64,000 nucleotides of DNA from Paenibacillus gorillae (GTDB lineage Bacteria > Bacillota > Bacilli > Paenibacillales > Paenibacillaceae), in NCBI RefSeq assembly GCF_000513275.1, contig NZ_CBVJ010000020.1:29735-93734 (forward strand), in the 5' to 3' direction. The first letter of the stretch is position 1. The number at the start of each line of letters is the position of its first letter. Position numbers and translations under genes: made by a program. The notes below the pieces were generated by a model, which made no database searches, had not been told where the DNA came from, and was given only the letters and a program-made list of their open reading frames with translations. This document shows positions 61,142 to 64,000 of the stretch, piece by piece.

Positions 61142-61603
61142 TTGAGCACATCCAAAATCAAATCCGTCGTTGAAGAAATGGTAGCGCCGTTTCTCGACAG
61201 CAATGGCTTTGAGCTTGTTGATATTGAGTATGTGAAAGAAGGCAGCCATTACTTCCTGCGTGTATTCGTAGATAAGGAAGGCGGCATCGATATCGATGAA
61301 TGCGGACGGATCAGCGAATATCTCAGCGAGCAGCTCGACAAGAATGATCCGGTCAGCGACAACTATTTTCTCGAAGTATCCTCACCGGGGGCCGAACGGC
61401 CGCTCAAAAAACCGGAAGATGTGCGCAAAGCGATTGGCAAGCATGTCTACATAACGACATATGAGCCGATCGACGGTTTGAAAGAGTTCGAGGGTCAGCT
61501 TCTCGCTTTTGACGGCGAACAGCTTCAAGTGAAAGCGGGCAAGAAGGAGCATACGCTTCCGTATGTGAAAGTAGCGAGTGCTAGACTGGCTATTGTATTC
61601 TAG
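61142..61603 (+). CDS. rimP: Ribosome maturation factor RimP
   Basis: RimP (YlxS), 153 aa, assists 30S assembly. The conserved [20 protein letters not shown] and [20 protein letters not shown] are present. The TTG start has GGGAGG about 10 bases upstream. It is first in the nusA-infB operon. Confidence 0.95.
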   Translation: MSTSKIKSVVEEMVAPFLDSNGFELVDIEYVKEGSHYFLRVFVDKEGGIDIDECGRISEYLSEQLDKNDPVSDNYFLEVSSPGAERPLKKPEDVRKAIGKHVYITTYEPIDGLKEFEGQLLAFDGEQLQVKAGKKEHTLPYVKVASARLAIVF

Positions 61604-61651
61604 AAACGCCAGGCAGAGGCTTTTATTTTTGAAAGGGGGAACTCCATTCCA

Positions 61652-62752
61652 ATGAGCATGGATTTTATTGAAGCGTTATCGGAAATCGAGAGGGAAAAGG
61701 GAATTACCAAAGATGTGTTGCTTGAAGCGATAGAGGCAGCTTTAATCTCCAGCTACAAGCGCAATTTCAATACGGCGCAAAACGTGCGTGTCGATATTAA
61801 CCGCCACACTGGCGTTATTAAAGTATATGCGCGCAAAACAGTCGTCGATGAAGTGCTCGATCCGCGTCTTGAGATTACTATAGATGCGTCGAGGGAGATC
61901 AACCCGCATTACCAGTTGGACGATATTGCTGACATCGAAGTAACGCCGCGCGATTTTGGACGGATTGCGGCACAAACGGCTAAGCAGGTCGTGACGCAAC
62001 GAATTCGCGAAGCGGAACGCGGACTTATCTACAATGCTTTCATCGATAAAGAGGAAGATATCGTCAATGGCATCGTACAACGCCAGGACGTTCGCAATCT
62101 GTTTGTCGATCTTGGCAAGGTTGAGGCGGTACTGCCGCTGACTGAGCTGATGCCAACTGATAAATTCAAGCACGGCGATCGTGTTAAATCGTATATTACA
62201 AAAGTCGAGAATACTACGAAAGGTCCGCAGATCATTCTTTCCCGTACGCACCCCGGCTTGCTGAAACGTCTGTTCGAGCTGGAAGTTCCGGAAATTTACG
62301 ATGGTGTCGTTGAAATTCGCTCCGTAGCGCGCGAAGCGGGCTTCCGTTCGAAAATTGCCGTTCATTCGCGCAATGAAGAGGTTGATCCGGTTGGCTCGTG
62401 CGTAGGTCCAAAAGGCTTGCGGGTACAGACGATTGTAACCGAATTGACAGGCGAGAAGATTGATATCGTCCGCTGGTCGGAGAGCGTCGAAGAATACGTG
62501 GCAAATGCGCTGAGCCCTTCCAAAGTGCTGGAAGTTATCGTATTCGAGCAGGAAAAGCTGGCACGCGTCATCGTTCCTGATTACCAGCTTTCACTTGCTA
62601 TCGGCATTAAAGGACAAAACGCTCGCCTTGCAGCTAAGCTGACGGGCTGGAAAATCGATATTAAGAGTGAAACGCAAGCGGAGCAGGAATACGGCCGCCC
62701 GAGAACGTTGACAGGCACGATGCATCAGGATTCCGTCTCTATCGATTCCTAG
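61652..62752 (+). CDS. nusA: Transcription termination/antitermination factor NusA
   Basis: NusA, 366 aa, tunes pausing and termination. The N-terminal domain binds polymerase, the S1 domain contains [20 protein letters not shown], and two KH domains follow, with [18 protein letters not shown] and [20 protein letters not shown]. The short C-terminus lacks the acidic repeats found in E. coli NusA, as usual for Bacillota. Confidence 0.97.
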   Translation: MSMDFIEALSEIEREKGITKDVLLEAIEAALISSYKRNFNTAQNVRVDINRHTGVIKVYARKTVVDEVLDPRLEITIDASREINPHYQLDDIADIEVTPRDFGRIAAQTAKQVVTQRIREAERGLIYNAFIDKEEDIVNGIVQRQDVRNLFVDLGKVEAVLPLTELMPTDKFKHGDRVKSYITKVENTTKGPQIILSRTHPGLLKRLFELEVPEIYDGVVEIRSVAREAGFRSKIAVHSRNEEVDPVGSCVGPKGLRVQTIVTELTGEKIDIVRWSESVEEYVANALSPSKVLEVIVFEQEKLARVIVPDYQLSLAIGIKGQNARLAAKLTGWKIDIKSETQAEQEYGRPRTLTGTMHQDSVSIDS

Positions 62753-62798
62753 CCGGCTTCAGCTGCTGCGTCCATAATCGGCAGAGGAGGGATGTACG

Positions 62799-63113
62799 GT
62801 GAGACCGAGAAAAGTGCCGCTGCGCAAATGCGTAGCTTGCCAAGAAATGAAACCGAAAAAAGAGTTAATCCGCGTTGTTCGGACACCAGAAGAAGAAGTG
62901 TTGATAGACCTTACAGGTAAAAAAGCCGGTCGAGGCGCCTATCTTTGCGGCGAAGTTAGCTGCTTTAAGCTGGCGAAAAAGTCGAAGGCGCTTGACCGGG
63001 CCTTGAAGCAAACGGTCGGCAATGAAATTTACGACCAGCTTGAACAGGATTTCATCTCGGTTGAGGAGCAGTTTCTCGCCAATAAGGAGCTGATAAGCGA
63101 TGAAGACGAATAA
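62799..63113 (+). CDS. ylxR: YlxR family nucleic acid-binding protein (RnpM-like)
   Basis: YlxR, 104 aa, opens RPRKVPLRKCVACQEMKPKK and contains GKKAGRGAYLC. The family is a small basic RNA-binding fold; in B. subtilis it has been reported to modulate RNase P and to affect transcription. GTG start with GAGGAGG upstream. It overlaps ylxQ by 14 bases. Confidence 0.92.
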   Translation: MRPRKVPLRKCVACQEMKPKKELIRVVRTPEEEVLIDLTGKKAGRGAYLCGEVSCFKLAKKSKALDRALKQTVGNEIYDQLEQDFISVEEQFLANKELISDEDE

Positions 63114-63453
63114 AAGCTTATCCTCTCTGGGCATGGCCATGAGGGCCGGGAAACTGATTACTGGGGATGAAATCGTGCTCAAGGCGGTACGTAAAGGAGA
63201 CGCGCATCTCGTTATTATTGCGGGAGACGCATCCCCGAATACGAAGAAGAAATTTCGCGACAAATGCAGCACCTACGGGATACAACTCGCCGAAGCATTT
63301 GACCGCGATCAGCTTGGAAAGGCCATAGGAAAGCCGGAACGAGTCGTACTGGCGGTAACTGACGCAAAGTTCGGAAAAATGATTGCAGGTCATCTGAGTC
63401 AAAATTCGGAGGTGGATCATATTGAGCAACCAACAGGACGGCAAGGACAATAA
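63100..63453 (+). CDS. ylxQ: L7Ae/YlxQ family K-turn binding protein
   Basis: YlxQ, 117 aa, is an L7Ae-type protein that binds kink-turn RNA. It has SSLGMAMRAGKLITGDEIVL, HLVIIAGDASPNTKKKF and the C-terminal RVVLAVTDAKFGKMI. The ATG overlaps ylxR and its end overlaps infB by 32 bases. Confidence 0.92.
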   Translation: MKTNKSLSSLGMAMRAGKLITGDEIVLKAVRKGDAHLVIIAGDASPNTKKKFRDKCSTYGIQLAEAFDRDQLGKAIGKPERVVLAVTDAKFGKMIAGHLSQNSEVDHIEQPTGRQGQ

Positions 63454-64000
63454 AGATAAAACACGCGTATACGAATACGCCAAATCGCTAAACATGAGCA
63501 GTAAAGAAATTATAACTATTCTTAAACGGCTGAATCTGCCCGTTAATAACCATATGAGTGTTATGGAAAACGCAATGGTGCAGAAAGTGGAAGGTTTTTT
63601 CCGCGATATTAAAGCCAATGCCGCAGCAAAACGCGCGCAGGAAAGTTCCGGCGCGACGGTATCGGCTGCTTCGCAGACAGCGGGCAAACCGCAGTCTCAG
63701 CCAGCCAACAAAAATATATCTCAGGACAGACAGGGGCCTATGAATTCTATTAAAACGAATACGCAACCAAACCAAACGCAAACAACTCCAACGCAACCAA
63801 GTCAATCACAACCTAGCCCGGCGCAGCAAGAACAACGCCCGGCAGCTCAATCTCAGCAAGGCAGCACGAATAACCGTCCAGCTCAAGGCGGCGGCAATCG
63901 TCCATCTGGCGGTTATCAAGGCAACCGTCCTAACGGTCAAGGCGGACAGGGCGGTAACCGTCCATCCGGCGGCTATCAAGGCAATCGTCCGGCAGGCAGC
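63422..64000 (+). CDS. infB: Translation initiation factor IF-2, N-terminal part (3' end outside window)
   Basis: The frame starts at TTG 63422, 7 bases after GGAGGTG, and stays open to the edge (193 codons visible). The first ~55 residues are the IF2-N domain (DKTRVYEYAKSLNMSSKEII and TILKRLNLPVNNHMSVME). Beyond it is a Gln/Pro/Ser/Gly-rich disordered linker, the usual variable part before the GTPase, which is outside the window. It ends with two copies of a Gly/Asn/Arg repeat (63893-63990). Confidence 0.95.
   Translation, partial: MSNQQDGKDNKDKTRVYEYAKSLNMSSKEIITILKRLNLPVNNHMSVMENAMVQKVEGFFRDIKANAAAKRAQESSGATVSAASQTAGKPQSQPANKNISQDRQGPMNSIKTNTQPNQTQTTPTQPSQSQPSPAQQEQRPAAQSQQGSTNNRPAQGGGNRPSGGYQGNRPNGQGGQGGNRPSGGYQGNRPAGS
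63893..63990 (+). repeat. Two-copy 38-bp repeat in the IF-2 linker
   Basis: Copies at 63893-63930 and 63953-63990 (period 60) both encode GNRPSGGYQGNRP. They differ at five bases, all third codon positions. It may continue beyond the window. Confidence 0.85.

Overview
The window is a chromosomal segment of a motile, Gram-positive Bacillota, most likely a member of the Paenibacillaceae. The evidence is gene order and content. From sucC to infB it follows the Bacillus subtilis order sucCD-dprA-topA-trmFO-clpQY-codY-fla/che-sigD-rpsB-tsf-pyrH-frr-uppS-cdsA-dxr-rseP-proS-polC-rimP-nusA-ylxR-ylxQ-infB. PolC, CodY, FliY, CheC, CheD and the FlhF/FlhG pair are Gram-positive traits, and the details (a short ProRS, FapA after sigD, two lineage-restricted small genes) are Paenibacillus-like. 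No tRNA, rRNA, insertion sequence, prophage or CRISPR array was seen.

Layout: (1) 1-4220, an accessory membrane and stress module: the 3' part of an RDD membrane protein, an ABC-2 type exporter and an OmpR-type two-component system whose kinase is frameshifted. (2) 4221-4555, an intergenic patch with four copies of a short palindrome and a terminator-like hairpin. (3) 4556-6121, comM/yifB on the minus strand, the only minus-strand gene. (4) 6387-16488, sucCD, dprA, topA, trmFO, hslVU and codY; codV (xerC), which lies before hslV in B. subtilis, is absent. (5) 16715-47712, about 31 kb of fla/che operon: rod, MS-ring, C-ring, export gate, hook, chemotaxis proteins and SigD, followed by FapA-like and small uncharacterised proteins. 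(6) 47756-60958, the translation and envelope cluster rpsB, tsf, pyrH, frr, uppS, cdsA, dxr, rseP, proS, polC. (7) 60982-64000, the rimP-nusA-ylxR-ylxQ-infB operon with its own strong promoter; infB runs off the window.

The genes form a growth, motility and cell-envelope block. CodY links nutrient status to the adjacent motility operon. The fla/che genes build the basal body, then the hook, then the sensory machinery, and SigD at the end drives late flagellar genes. UppS, CdsA, Dxr and RseP supply lipid carrier, phospholipid precursor, isoprenoid precursor and membrane proteolysis.

The most striking anomaly is six single-base reading-frame breaks, each restored by changing one base of a homopolymer, in a histidine kinase, fliQ, fliR, a DUF6115-like gene, cdsA and proS. 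Two of the six are expected to be essential, so base-calling error is the leading explanation, but recoding or real mutation cannot be excluded from sequence alone. I found no convincing wholly new system. The other leads are the palindrome cluster at 4266-4464, a perfect 14-bp palindrome before sucC, a GNRA-capped hairpin inside the flagellar operon, an archaeal-type ProRS at the standard proS locus, and small lineage-specific genes inside and just after the motility operon.
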